Source: an uncultured Acidobacteriia bacterium (lineage in GTDB: Bacteria; Acidobacteriota; Terriglobia; Bryobacterales; Bryobacteraceae). From it: 46,138 nt of DNA. The stretch lies in the NCBI GenBank assembly GCA_903881085.1, contig CAIRSA010000337.1, positions 1 through 46,138 of the forward strand, given 5' to 3'. Numbering within the stretch: position 1 is the stretch's first letter; each line of letters starts with the position of its first letter. The notes under the pieces were generated by a model that did no database searches, was not told the DNA's origin, and saw only the letters and a program-made list of their open reading frames with translations. Positions 28,032 through 37,186 of this stretch are shown here, piece by piece. The position numbers were made by a program, and so were the translations under genes.

Positions 28032-28480
28032 TAGTAATCCAATGTTTGTCCGACTTTGAGTCCGTACTTCTCGGCCATGCCCCCTGCCAGCTCCAACACA
28101 GTGCTCGCATCGGCATGTCCGCCATAAGGAGGGCAGTCCTTGGTAGGCTTGTCCGCACAAGCCGGCAGATTGGGGGCAATTTCAACGATGGTGCGCTGCG
28201 CATCCAACCAGATCATATCCAGCGGAATCCGCACTTGCCACATCCAATGAGGATACTTACCAGGTTTGGCATAGACGAAAAGCATGCCCCGGTCCGGCGC
28301 CAGAGAATCGCGGAACATCATCCCGCGCGCCATATCGCGCTGGTCTCCCATCACCTCGACATGGATGATTTGCCCCCGTGGCAGTTTCACTTCGCGGGAG
28401 TAATAGTCCTCAACGGACGTGGAGCCACCGCCGCACGAACACAGGACGGCAGCAAAAAAAATGAAAGCAGACAAGCGCAT
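28031..28480 (-). CDS. DUF192 lipoprotein
   Basis: A 149-residue exported protein with a lipobox (AVLCSCGG, residues 11-18), so it is probably lipid-anchored. The DUF192 core includes ARGMMFRDSLAPDRGMLFVY and IPLDMIWLD, then a Cys-containing loop (ACADKPTKDCPPYGG) and VLELAGGMAEKYGLKVG. The family is widespread and of unknown function. It starts close to the divergent mqnP-like gene and is translationally coupled to larB. Confidence 0.87.
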   Translation of the reverse strand: MRLSAFIFFAAVLCSCGGGSTSVEDYYSREVKLPRGQIIHVEVMGDQRDMARGMMFRDSLAPDRGMLFVYAKPGKYPHWMWQVRIPLDMIWLDAQRTIVEIAPNLPACADKPTKDCPPYGGHADASTVLELAGGMAEKYGLKVGQTLDY

Positions 28481-28500
28481 GCTTTAAAATGGTAACTCAC

Positions 28501-29376
28501 ATGGGCATCTGGAAACGACTGCGGCTAACGCTCGACATGATTAAATTCGAACACTCCGTCTTTGCGCTGCCGTTTGCGCTCACCGGAGCCATGCTCGCAT
28601 GGCGCTCCCAGGGCTTCCCCCGCGAAGGCCTCTGGCTCAAACTCTTCTGCATCGTGGTCGCCATGGTCGCCGCCCGCTCCGCCGCCATGACCTTCAACCG
28701 CGTGCTCGATGCCGACGTCGACGCCCTCAACCCCCGCACCAAAGAACGCCACCTGCCCGCCGGGAAGCTCTCCCGCGCCTTTGCCTGGGGCTTCACCGCC
28801 GTCTGCGTCGCGGTGTTCCTCGCCGCAGCCGCAGGCCTCAACTCGCTCTGCCTCCTGCTCGCCCTGCCCACGCTCGCCGTGCTGTTTTTCTACTCCTACA
28901 CCAAGCGCTTCACGTCTTTTTCCCATCTCGTACTGGGCTTCACCCTCGGCATGGCCCCCTCCGCCGCCTGGATCGCCATGACCGGCGGCCTCAACCCCAA
29001 CATCGTCTGGCTCACCGCCGCCGTCATGTTCTGGACCGCCGGGTTCGATATCATTTACTCCTGCCAGGACTACGAATTCGATTCGAAATCGGCCCTGTTC
29101 AGCCTTCCGAAACGGCTCGGCATCGCCCAATCGCTCTGGGTCGCCCGAGCCTTGCACGTCGCCATGATCGCCTGCCTGTTGCTGCTGGTGCGCGGACTCG
29201 GCCTCGGCGCGGTCAGCGTGGCCGGCTGCGCAGCCGTCGCGGCGCTGCTGATTTATGAGCACAGTCTGGTGAAAGCAGACGACCTGAGCCGCGTGAATGC
29301 GGCTTTCTTTACAGTAAACGGGTACGTCAGCGTGTTATTCTTTCTATTTTGGGCCGCAGATATCTATTTTGCTTAG
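28501..29376 (+). CDS. mqnP: UbiA-family prenyltransferase, probably MqnP
   Basis: A 291-residue integral membrane prenyltransferase. The first Asp-rich motif is NRVLDADVDALNPRTKERHL (N66, D70, D74) and the second is IIYSCQDYEFDSKSALFSLP. About eight hydrophobic helices can be traced. In genomes using the futalosine route, the UbiA homologue next to mqnE prenylates the 1,4-dihydroxy-6-naphthoate precursor of menaquinone, hence the call. The start is set at the second ATG, from which the conserved GIWKRLRLTLDMIKFEHSVF begins; an ATG four codons upstream (28489) is possible. Confidence 0.85.
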   Translation: MGIWKRLRLTLDMIKFEHSVFALPFALTGAMLAWRSQGFPREGLWLKLFCIVVAMVAARSAAMTFNRVLDADVDALNPRTKERHLPAGKLSRAFAWGFTAVCVAVFLAAAAGLNSLCLLLALPTLAVLFFYSYTKRFTSFSHLVLGFTLGMAPSAAWIAMTGGLNPNIVWLTAAVMFWTAGFDIIYSCQDYEFDSKSALFSLPKRLGIAQSLWVARALHVAMIACLLLLVRGLGLGAVSVAGCAAVAALLIYEHSLVKADDLSRVNAAFFTVNGYVSVLFFLFWAADIYFA

Positions 29377-29386
29377 AGGGTAGTGG

Positions 29387-30496
29387 ATGAACGACGAAGT
29401 GCACATGAAACAGATCGCAGAAAAAGTGGAAGCTGGCGTCCGCCTCAGCCGTGAAGACGGCGAGGCGTTGTACCGCACCAGCGACATTCTGGCCGTCGGA
29501 CGGCTGGCCAATCTGGTGCGCGAACGGCTCCATGGCGATACCACGTTTTTCAACGTCAACCGCCACATCAACCCTACGGACGTGTGCGTGGCCAGCTGCC
29601 GCCTCTGCGCCTTCGGCAAAAAAGCGCGCGACCCCAAAAGCTACACCATGACCCTCGAACAGGTGTGGGAAACAGCCGGCCAGGGCTACAGCGAAGCCGT
29701 CTCCGAATTCCACATCGTCGGCGGCCTGCACCCCGAACTCACGCTGGATTGGTACTGCCAGATGCTCCGCGGCCTCAAAGAGCGCTTCCCGCAAGTGCAC
29801 CTCAAGGCCTTCACCATGGTCGAGATCTCCTACCTTGCCCAGCGCGGCAAAATCTCCATCCGCGAAGTGCTCCAGCGGCTCAAGGACGCAGGCATGGACT
29901 CCATGCCCGGCGGCGGCGCCGAAGTCTTCAGCGAACGCGTACGCCGCATCATCTGCGATCACAAAATCGATGGTAACGAGTGGCTCAACGTCGCCCGCGC
30001 CGCCCATCAAATCGGCCTCAAATCCAACTGCACCATGCTCTACGGCCACATCGAAAGCGAAGCCGACCGCGTCGATCACCTCGTCCGCCTGCGCGAACTG
30101 CAGGACGAAACCGGCGGCTTCGTCACCTTCATCCCGCTTGCCTTCCATCCGGCCAACACGCCGCTCCATCACATCCCCAAGACCACCGGCTTTGACGACA
30201 TCCGCAACATCGCCGTGGCCCGCCTCATGCTCGACAACATTCCGCACATCAAAGCCTACTGGGTCATGATGTCGCCCGCCATCGCCCAGATCGCCCTGCG
30301 CATGGGTGCCGACGATATCGATGGCACCGTTGTCGAAGAGAAGATCTATCACGACGCCGGCGCCACCACCAGCCAGTCCCTGCGCCGCGGCGATCTGTTC
30401 CGCCTCATCACAGAAGCCGGCCGCGTGCCCTTTGAGCGCGATACGCTGTACCGCCCGGTGGAGCGCAATGAAGCGACCTTCACTGTGTTAGTGTAG
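29387..30496 (+). CDS. mqnE: Aminofutalosine synthase (radical SAM)
   Basis: A 369-residue radical-SAM enzyme with the cluster motif CVASCRLC (C67, C71, C74), preceded by FFNVNRHINPTDV. MqnE/MqnC signatures such as EFHIVGGLHPEL, DSMPGGGAEVFSERVR and FIPLAFHPANTPL are present. It joins an adenosyl radical to an enolpyruvyl benzoate to give aminofutalosine, an early step of futalosine-dependent menaquinone synthesis. An AGAGGG ribosome binding site precedes the ATG. It lies 11 bp after the mqnP-like gene and 7 bp before the M50 protease gene, so this is a tight operon. Confidence 0.93.
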   Translation: MNDEVHMKQIAEKVEAGVRLSREDGEALYRTSDILAVGRLANLVRERLHGDTTFFNVNRHINPTDVCVASCRLCAFGKKARDPKSYTMTLEQVWETAGQGYSEAVSEFHIVGGLHPELTLDWYCQMLRGLKERFPQVHLKAFTMVEISYLAQRGKISIREVLQRLKDAGMDSMPGGGAEVFSERVRRIICDHKIDGNEWLNVARAAHQIGLKSNCTMLYGHIESEADRVDHLVRLRELQDETGGFVTFIPLAFHPANTPLHHIPKTTGFDDIRNIAVARLMLDNIPHIKAYWVMMSPAIAQIALRMGADDIDGTVVEEKIYHDAGATTSQSLRRGDLFRLITEAGRVPFERDTLYRPVERNEATFTVLV

Positions 30497-30502
30497 TCAC
30501 GG

Positions 30503-31564
30503 ATGCAAACAGGAACGGTCGGCATCGGCAGTGTTTTCGGCGTGCCAATCCGCCTGCATTTCACCTTCTTGCTGTTGATGGTGCTGCTGATGGTGTTCGG
30601 CTTCAATGGCACGGAATCAGGCGTGATTCAGGTTCTCTATATCGGTCTGCTCTTCTTGTCCGTGCTACTGCATGAGATCGGCCATTCCCTCGTCTCCACC
30701 CGCTACGGCATTAAGACCATTGAGATCATCGTCTTCCCCATCGGCGGCATCGCCCGCCTGGAACGCCAGCCCAAACCGCAGGAAGAGTTCTGGATCGCCG
30801 TCTCCGGCCCGCTGGTCAATCTGGCCATCTCCCTGGCGCTCTTCATATACATCGGGAACACCCGCGGCATGGAAGCAATCTTTCAGCCCAGCGATACCAA
30901 CCTCACGGAACGCCTCGCCTACGGCAACCTCGCCCTGGCCATCTTCAACCTGCTGCCCGCGTTCCCCATGGATGGCGGCCGCGCCCTGCGCAGCGTCATC
31001 GCACGCTTCCGCTCGGAAGCCGAAGCCACCCGCATCGCCTCGGCCAGCGGACGCATCCTCGCCATGGGCCTGGCCATCTTTGCCATCGTCTCCGGCCAGT
31101 ACCTCATGCTCTTCATCGCGTTCTTCGTCTATCTGGGAGCCGCGCAGGAGACCATGGCCGCCAGCGGCCGTGTACTTACCCAGGGCGTGGCCGTGCGTGC
31201 CGCCATGGTCACCGACTTCCGCACGCTCAGCCATGGCCAGACCATGCGCGACGCGGCCGATCTGTTGCTGGCCACCTCTCAGCATGACTTCCCGGTACTC
31301 GCCGGCGACCAAGTCATCGGCCTGCTCGGCCGCAATCTGTTGCTGCGCGGCCTCGCCGCCAGCGGCCCTGACGCCTACATCGCAGGCGTGATGGACCGCG
31401 ACTTCCCCCGCGTCGCTCCCGATATCGATTTGGCCGAGGCCTTGCCCATCCTGGCAAAGTCCGGCTCCTGCGCGCTTGTGATGGATGGAGAAAAACTGAT
31501 GGGCATGCTGACGTCCGAGAATCTTTCCGAATTCCTGGTCTTGCGCCAAATGGGCTTTCAGTAG
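30503..31564 (+). CDS. Site-2-protease family (M50) metalloprotease with CBS domains
   Basis: A 353-residue membrane protease. Zinc site HEIGH (H57, E58, H61) and the second motif FPMDGGRALR (D157) lie within about five membrane helices in the first 220 residues. A pair of CBS modules follows (GVAVRAAMVTDFRTLSHG; AGVMDRDFPRVAPDIDLAEA). M50/CBS proteins perform regulated intramembrane cleavage with the CBS unit sensing adenylate nucleotides; the substrate is unknown. Its last 84 bp are duplicated downstream at 31656-31739. Confidence 0.9.
   Translation: MQTGTVGIGSVFGVPIRLHFTFLLLMVLLMVFGFNGTESGVIQVLYIGLLFLSVLLHEIGHSLVSTRYGIKTIEIIVFPIGGIARLERQPKPQEEFWIAVSGPLVNLAISLALFIYIGNTRGMEAIFQPSDTNLTERLAYGNLALAIFNLLPAFPMDGGRALRSVIARFRSEAEATRIASASGRILAMGLAIFAIVSGQYLMLFIAFFVYLGAAQETMAASGRVLTQGVAVRAAMVTDFRTLSHGQTMRDAADLLLATSQHDFPVLAGDQVIGLLGRNLLLRGLAASGPDAYIAGVMDRDFPRVAPDIDLAEALPILAKSGSCALVMDGEKLMGMLTSENLSEFLVLRQMGFQ
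31478..31561 (+). repeat. Tail duplication, copy 1 (within the M50 gene)
   Basis: The last 28 codons of the protease gene match 31656-31739 with six substitutions in 84 bp (offset exactly 178). The copies read VMDGEKLMGMLTSENLSEFL and VMDGEKLMGILMTENLSEFL. Confidence 0.9.
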
Positions 31565-31655
31565 GGCGGGCTTGAGCCTGCGCGAGACTTCAGTCCCGCT
31601 CCGTAACTTGACGAATCGCACACTGGCAGGCGATCCAGACGCATGGGTCGCCCGC

Positions 31656-31739
31656 GTGATGGATGGAGAAAAACTGATGGGCATTCTGATGACCGAGAAT
31701 CTTTCCGAGTTCCTGGTCTTGCGCCAGATGGGCTTCCAG
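31656..31739 (+). repeat. Tail duplication, copy 2 (M50 gene remnant)
   Basis: An extra copy of the 3' end of the protease gene, open from about 31643 and ending at TGA 31743-31745. It has no start of its own and is preceded by a ~90-bp non-homologous spacer. Its stop overlaps the GTG start of the NDH-2 gene (GTGA), which is the coupling one would expect between intact adjacent genes. Confidence 0.85.
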
Positions 31740-31741
31740 GA

Positions 31742-32998
31742 GTGAGTACCCGACATCGCGTCGTGATCCTCGGCGGCGGCTTTGGCGGCCTGGCCGCGGC
31801 CCGCTCGCTGGCCAGTGCGGACGTCGACATCGTCCTCATCGACAAATCGAACTTTCACCTCTTTCAGCCCCTGCTCTATCAGGTGGCCACCGGCGGCTTG
31901 TCGCCCGCCGACATTTCGTTCCCGATCCGCAGCGTAGTCCGTGAGCAGAAGAACGTGCGCGTGCTGATGGAGGAGGTGACGTCCATCGACGTAGCCGCCC
32001 GCTGCGTGAAGCTGGCGGAACAGAATTTCGAGTACGACACGTTGATCGTCGCCACCGGCGCCCGGAGCCACTACTTCGGCAACACGCAGTGGGAGCAGTT
32101 CGCCCCTGGACTGAAGACCATTGAAGACGCCACCGCTATCCGCGCCAAGATTCTCTATGCGTTTGAGGCCGCCGAACTGGAGACGGATCCGGACCGCCGC
32201 CGTGCTTGGCTGACGTTTGTGGTGGTGGGCGGCGGCCCCACCGGAGTGGAGTTGGCCGGCGCGCTGGGCGAGATCGCCAATGACACTTTGCGCGACGACT
32301 TCCGTGCCATCCGTCCCGAGGAGGCGCGCATTCTGTTGCTCGATGGCTCGCCGCGGATCCTGCCCGCCTACCCCGAGGAGCTTTCCATCAAGGCCGAGAA
32401 ATCTCTGATCGCTCTCGGCGTGCGCACGCGCACTGGCGTCCGAGTTTCCAACATCGACGCTGAAGGGATCACGGCCGGAACCGAGCACATTGCCTCGCGC
32501 ACGGTCCTCTGGGCCGCAGGCGTCCAGGCCTCGGACATTGGAGCGTCGCTCGCCACACAGACCGGCCTGACGCTGGCGCGCGGCGGTCGCATCCCCGTAA
32601 TCGGCGACTGCTCCCTCGCCGGCCATCCCGAGATCTTCGTCATCGGCGACCTGGCCAACTTCGAAGTGGACGGCAAACCGCTCCCCGGCATCGCCCCGGT
32701 GGCCATGCAGCAGGGCCGATATGTGGCCGAGGCCATCCGCCGCCGCATTGGAAGCAAAGCCGCACAGAAGCCCTTTGAGTATTGGGACAAAGGCAACCTG
32801 GCCACCATCGGCCGGGCGTCGGCGGTGGGCTACTTCGGTAAGACGTTGCTCAGCGGCTGGCTCGCATGGCTGATCTGGCTGTTCGTCCACCTGATGTACC
32901 TGGTCGGCTTCCGCAACCGGCTGCTGGTGCTGCTGCAGTGGGCCATTCAATACGTGACATTCAACCGCGGCGCGCGGTTGATCACCGGCAGGAAATGA
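31742..32998 (+). CDS. ndh: Type II NADH:quinone dehydrogenase (NDH-2)
   Basis: A 418-residue flavoprotein with an FAD-binding motif VVILGGGFGGLAAA at its start, FHLFQPLLYQVATGGLSPAD, and a second dinucleotide fold VVVGGGPTGVELAGALGEIA for NADH. IGDLANFE and PVAMQQGRYVAEAI are typical NDH-2 segments. A C-terminal hydrophobic helix pair (WLAWLIWLFVHLMYLVGF) anchors it to the membrane. It passes electrons from NADH to quinone without proton pumping, which suits the menaquinone genes upstream. The start is GTG at 31742; the AGGAG just upstream is close, so the exact start is not certain. Confidence 0.9.
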   Translation: MSTRHRVVILGGGFGGLAAARSLASADVDIVLIDKSNFHLFQPLLYQVATGGLSPADISFPIRSVVREQKNVRVLMEEVTSIDVAARCVKLAEQNFEYDTLIVATGARSHYFGNTQWEQFAPGLKTIEDATAIRAKILYAFEAAELETDPDRRRAWLTFVVVGGGPTGVELAGALGEIANDTLRDDFRAIRPEEARILLLDGSPRILPAYPEELSIKAEKSLIALGVRTRTGVRVSNIDAEGITAGTEHIASRTVLWAAGVQASDIGASLATQTGLTLARGGRIPVIGDCSLAGHPEIFVIGDLANFEVDGKPLPGIAPVAMQQGRYVAEAIRRRIGSKAAQKPFEYWDKGNLATIGRASAVGYFGKTLLSGWLAWLIWLFVHLMYLVGFRNRLLVLLQWAIQYVTFNRGARLITGRK

Positions 32999-33083
32999 AG
33001 ATCGAAGGGGATCCGTGAATCGCTTCCTCCTCAGCGCTCCACGTGTCTCCCAAATTGAGATAAAATCACTCAGTGTCGTAACC

Positions 33084-35591
33084 ATGACAGCCAACCTCAT
33101 TACAGCCCTCCTCCTAGCCGCAGCCTGCGCCCATGCGCAGCCCGCGCCGATCCCTGTTAAGATCAAGCCCATCCTCGACCAAGCCTGTCTCGGATGCCAC
33201 TCCAAAGCCTCCAACAAAGGCGGTTTGGACCTCACCGCCCTCCCCTTCGACCTCAAAGCCCGCGCCACCCGCGACCGCTGGATCCGCATTCATGACCGCG
33301 TCGAAAAAGGCGAAATGCCGCCCGCCGCCGGACTCCTAGCCCCTGCCCGCCGCACCGAACTCACCACCGCGCTTGCGACATCGATCCGCAAAGTGGAGCA
33401 AGCCGAAATCGCCGCCACTGGACGCGGCCCCATGCGCCGCCTTAATCGCGACGAATTCGAACAGAACCTGCGTGACATCCTGCAGCTCCCCGAACTCGAC
33501 ATCCGCGACATGCTGCCAGAAGACCGCGAAGAGTATCACTTCAACAAGACCTCCGAAATGCTCGACATGTCGCGCGTCCAACTCGCCGCCTATCTCGACG
33601 CCACCGAAGCCGCCCTGCGCCAGGCCATCGCCACCACGCCGCAGCCGCCGCCGATGATCACCTACCATGCCCACGGCACCAAGCTTTTTTCCAGCCCATC
33701 CATGACCGGCGGCCGCCAGGCGCAATATTTCGCCAAGGATGGCAAGTTCGTCAACATCACAGGCGAACAGTTCAACGCCCTGCGCAAATCCGGCGAGCAC
33801 GACCCCAAAGTCGAACTCGTTCTTTCACGCTCCGCTGCGTGGCCGTACAGCGCTTATCCCCAGGCCCTCGCCGTCAAAACGCCCGGCCACTATCGAGTCC
33901 GCTTCTCAGCCCAGGCCATCCTGCAGCAGAAGGACATGAGCATCATCCCTGCCCACGCCCCGCAGGCCATGACGTGGCGCTCGCGCAAGCCCTCCAATCA
34001 GGACACCGCCGAATACGTGCGCTACACCGGTGGCCTTATCGACATCAAGCCCGGCACCCACACTTACGAAACCGTCGTCTACCTCACCACCGGCCAGACC
34101 ATCGAATACGGCCTGCTCGGCCTGCCCTCGCCGCAGCCCGACGTCAATGGCGTCTCCGGCAGCTACCGCTTCCCTCCCCTGCCTCCCGGCGGCGCGCCAG
34201 GCGTGGCGTTTCAATCCATCGACATCGAAGGGCCGCTAGCGCCCGATCAGTGGCCGCCCGCGTCGCATACGGTTCTGTTCGACAAGCTCGGCGTCGATCT
34301 GAAAACCGAAAACCCCAAACAGGAAGCCAGCCGTCTGCTGCGCCGCTTCATCCAAATTGCCGCGCGCCAACCCGTTCCCGAGCAGGCCATCGTCAAGTTC
34401 GAACAGCTCATCCACGCCCGTCTCGATAAGCATGAGCCCTTCGCTGACGCCCTGTTCGCTGGCTACAAAGCCTTCCTCTGCTCAGGCAATTTTCTGTATC
34501 TGGCCGAGCCGGTTCATCGCGACAATTACGCAGTCGCCTCGCGCCTCTCGCACTTCCTCACCAACACCCGGCCTGACGCCGCGCTGCTTAATGCCGCGCG
34601 CACCGGCCGGCTGCGCGACCCGAAAGTTCTGCGCGCCGAAACCGATCGTCTCATCGAGGGAAGCTCCTTTGATCGCTTCGTTACGGCCTTCACCAACTAC
34701 TGGCTCAGCCTGCGCTTCATCCGCCGCGACGACCCCGATATCCGCCTCTACCCCGAATACCGCCTGGACGAGTATCTGACCGATTCCATGGAGCGCGAAT
34801 CGCGCGCCTTCTTCACCGCCATGGTGCGCGAAAACCTGCCCGCCAGTTCGCTCGTCAAGTCCGATTTCGTCTTCGCCAATGACCGCCTGGCCCGCCACTA
34901 CGGCCTCGCCCCGCTGGACGGTTCCACCATGCGCAAGGTGAAACTCGCGCCCGATAGCCCGTATGGCGGCATCCTCACGCAAGCCGCAATTCTCAAGGTC
35001 TCCGCCAACGGCACCAGCACGTCGCCTGTCATCCGCGGCGCCTGGATCATGGATCGTCTACTCGGCCAGCCACCTCCGCCGCCTCCGCCCGGCGTGCCCG
35101 CAGTGGAGCCCGATATCCGCGGCGCCAAGACCATTCGCGATCAACTGGAATTGCACAAGAAATCGGCCACCTGCGCGGCCTGCCACGCACGCTTTGATCC
35201 GGTCGGGCTGGCGCTCGAAAACTACGACGTGATGGGCGCCTGGCGTACGCGCTACCGCGGGACTTCACAAGGCGACAAGGTCAACGGCATCGATCCCACC
35301 GGCCACGACTTCGCCTACACGCAATCCATTCCGGTCGACGCCAGCGGCAAGCTGCTGGACGGCCGCGAATTCAAAAACATCCACGATCTGAAAGCGCTGC
35401 TCGCCGGCAATCCGCGCCAGCTGGCCCGCAATCTGGTCAACCAGTTCACTGTCTATTCCACCGGCGTGCCAGTTCGCTTTGCTGACCGCCCACATGTGGA
35501 AGCAATCCTCGACGCCTGCGCCGCCAACGGCTACCGCGTCCGCGACCTGCTTCACGCGCTGATCGAATGTCCGATATTCTTAGGTCAATAA
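33084..35591 (+). CDS. DUF1587/1592/1588/1585-type cytochrome-domain protein
   Basis: An 835-residue exported protein starting at ATG 33084, with a clear signal peptide (MTANLITALLLAAACAHAQP). A haem motif CLGCH near the N-terminus is followed by the DUF1587 region (RRLNRDEFEQNLRDILQL), an inserted beta-rich segment, and the DUF1595/1592/1588/1585 series (YRLDEYLTDSMERESRAFFT, ILTQAAILKVSANGTSTSPV, CAACHARFDPVGLALENYD). The second CxxCH (CAACH) is probably also a haem site. It is the partner of the DUF1552 protein 1 bp downstream. A longer GTG-started frame from 33015 lacks a signal peptide. Confidence 0.9.
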   Translation: MTANLITALLLAAACAHAQPAPIPVKIKPILDQACLGCHSKASNKGGLDLTALPFDLKARATRDRWIRIHDRVEKGEMPPAAGLLAPARRTELTTALATSIRKVEQAEIAATGRGPMRRLNRDEFEQNLRDILQLPELDIRDMLPEDREEYHFNKTSEMLDMSRVQLAAYLDATEAALRQAIATTPQPPPMITYHAHGTKLFSSPSMTGGRQAQYFAKDGKFVNITGEQFNALRKSGEHDPKVELVLSRSAAWPYSAYPQALAVKTPGHYRVRFSAQAILQQKDMSIIPAHAPQAMTWRSRKPSNQDTAEYVRYTGGLIDIKPGTHTYETVVYLTTGQTIEYGLLGLPSPQPDVNGVSGSYRFPPLPPGGAPGVAFQSIDIEGPLAPDQWPPASHTVLFDKLGVDLKTENPKQEASRLLRRFIQIAARQPVPEQAIVKFEQLIHARLDKHEPFADALFAGYKAFLCSGNFLYLAEPVHRDNYAVASRLSHFLTNTRPDAALLNAARTGRLRDPKVLRAETDRLIEGSSFDRFVTAFTNYWLSLRFIRRDDPDIRLYPEYRLDEYLTDSMERESRAFFTAMVRENLPASSLVKSDFVFANDRLARHYGLAPLDGSTMRKVKLAPDSPYGGILTQAAILKVSANGTSTSPVIRGAWIMDRLLGQPPPPPPPGVPAVEPDIRGAKTIRDQLELHKKSATCAACHARFDPVGLALENYDVMGAWRTRYRGTSQGDKVNGIDPTGHDFAYTQSIPVDASGKLLDGREFKNIHDLKALLAGNPRQLARNLVNQFTVYSTGVPVRFADRPHVEAILDACAANGYRVRDLLHALIECPIFLGQ

Positions 35592-35592
35592 C

Positions 35593-36879
35593 ATGAGCAC
35601 CAAACTTACCTCCAAACACATTCCACGCCGCCGCTTCCTGCAAGGGCTTGGCGTGACACTTGGTCTGCCCACGTTGGAATGCATGGCCGCCGAAACCAAG
35701 CCGCCCGTGCGCATGGTCGTACTCATGAGCAACCTTGGCGTGCAGCCGCCGCACTTCTGGCCCAAATCCACCGGCCGCGACTACGAGCTTTCACCCTGCC
35801 TGCAGGAACTCGCCGCGCTGCGCAACGAATTCACGGTGTTCAGCGGCCTTTCGCACCCCGGCGTCAGCGGCGGACACAGCGTGGATAGCTGCTTTCTCAC
35901 ATCGGCCCGAGGCGCGTTCAAAGGCGGCTTCCGCAACACGATTTCGCTCGATCAGTTCGCCACGGAAAAGCTCGGACCCGTCACGCGTTTCCCCACGCTC
36001 AACCTCGGCGTCAATCTTGATAAGGCCAACCGCAGCCTGTCGTGGACTCGCGATGGCGTATTGCTGCCGGCCGAAGACTCCGCCCCGGCGCTGTTCCAGA
36101 AGATGTTCGTGCAGGGCGACGCCGCCGCGGTGGAGCGCCAGTTGCATCGACTGGAAGAGCGCGGCAGCATTCTCGATACTTTGATGGACGATACCAAGCG
36201 CTTCAGCCAGGGCTTGAACAACACAGACCGCGCGCGGCTCGATCAATACTTCACCTCGGTCCGCGAAGTGGAAAACCGCCTTGTCTCGGCCCGCGAATGG
36301 GAGCAGCGCCCCAAGCCCACGGCCCCGCGCCCGGAGCCGCCCGATATTCAGGACAAGAAACTCTTCTTTGAAAAGATTGACCTGATGCTCAACATGGCCC
36401 AGCTGGCATTTGAGTCCGACTCGACGCGCATCGTGACGATCATGGTGGACGCTTTCCTCACGCCGGCATTCAAACTCGCCGAGGACCGCAGCACCACCGA
36501 AAGTTATCACGGCCTGAGCCACCACAGCATGAATGCCGAAAAGATCCGCCAGTTGGAAGCGGCCGACCGCAACCAGATGCGCGTCTTCGGTAAGTTAGTC
36601 TCCAGCCTTGCCGCCAAGCAGGAATCCGGCCGACGCCTGCTCGACAGCACCATGGTCATGTACGGCAGTAACATGGGCGACGCCAACATCCACGACAACA
36701 CGAATCTGCCTATCATCCTGGCTGGCGGCGGCTTCAAGCACGGCCAGCACTTGGCCTACAAACGCGACAACAACCTGCCGCTGTGCAACCTGTTTGTGAC
36801 CATGCTGCAGCGCATGGGCGTGGAGGCGGAGAGGTTCGGCTCCAGCACCGGCGCATTGACCGATTTGGCCAGAGCCTAG
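35593..36879 (+). CDS. DUF1552 Tat-exported protein
   Basis: A 428-residue DUF1552 protein, distantly related to DUF1501. A twin-arginine signal is evident (PRRRFLQGLGVTLGLPTLE, residues 11-29). Family blocks include NLGVQPPHFWPKSTGRDYEL, FSGLSHPGVSGGHSVDSCFL and MVMYGSNMGDANIHDNTNLP. Only one base separates it from the preceding cytochrome-domain gene, so they form a coupled pair. Function is unestablished; the pair parallels the DUF1553/DUF1501 pair at 198-4786. Confidence 0.9.
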   Translation: MSTKLTSKHIPRRRFLQGLGVTLGLPTLECMAAETKPPVRMVVLMSNLGVQPPHFWPKSTGRDYELSPCLQELAALRNEFTVFSGLSHPGVSGGHSVDSCFLTSARGAFKGGFRNTISLDQFATEKLGPVTRFPTLNLGVNLDKANRSLSWTRDGVLLPAEDSAPALFQKMFVQGDAAAVERQLHRLEERGSILDTLMDDTKRFSQGLNNTDRARLDQYFTSVREVENRLVSAREWEQRPKPTAPRPEPPDIQDKKLFFEKIDLMLNMAQLAFESDSTRIVTIMVDAFLTPAFKLAEDRSTTESYHGLSHHSMNAEKIRQLEAADRNQMRVFGKLVSSLAAKQESGRRLLDSTMVMYGSNMGDANIHDNTNLPIILAGGGFKHGQHLAYKRDNNLPLCNLFVTMLQRMGVEAERFGSSTGALTDLARA

Positions 36880-37186
36880 CGGTTAATCTATTCTGTTGTC
36901 AAAGAGCTTGGCTCGCCTGCCGATAGTGCCGGGGCGAAGACCAGGCGAAGAAACATTTTTTGCTTTTTTTGCTTTTCCACAACCTATTCCCATGATTGTA
37001 TGCGATTTACAAGTCGGTGGGTTAGGCTTGGGCTTTTTAGTGCTCAAGTGCTGCTCGCATCTCGCTCGCCTGATGACTTAGATAGCATGGCAGGTTTGAC
37101 TGTCAACCCTTGTTTTTTGTTAAGGTGCTGGGGTTAAAGGGGATTTAGTTTTTTTTGTGCGGGGAACGGCGGACTTGGGCTCTGAC
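36880..37186. other. Intergenic region, no gene seen
   Basis: About 307 bp, more AT-rich than its surroundings, with several T-runs (for example near 36956-36976 and 37150). It separates the PSCyt pair from the toxin-antitoxin and DGR region. No conserved ORF, RNA or repeat was recognised, although the change in base composition marks the entry to the accessory region. Confidence 0.5.

Noticed and set aside
30665..33289. An 874-codon open frame on the - strand
   Set aside because: It lies opposite the M50 protease and NDH-2 genes and runs across their junction; no recognisable domain, low-complexity composition.
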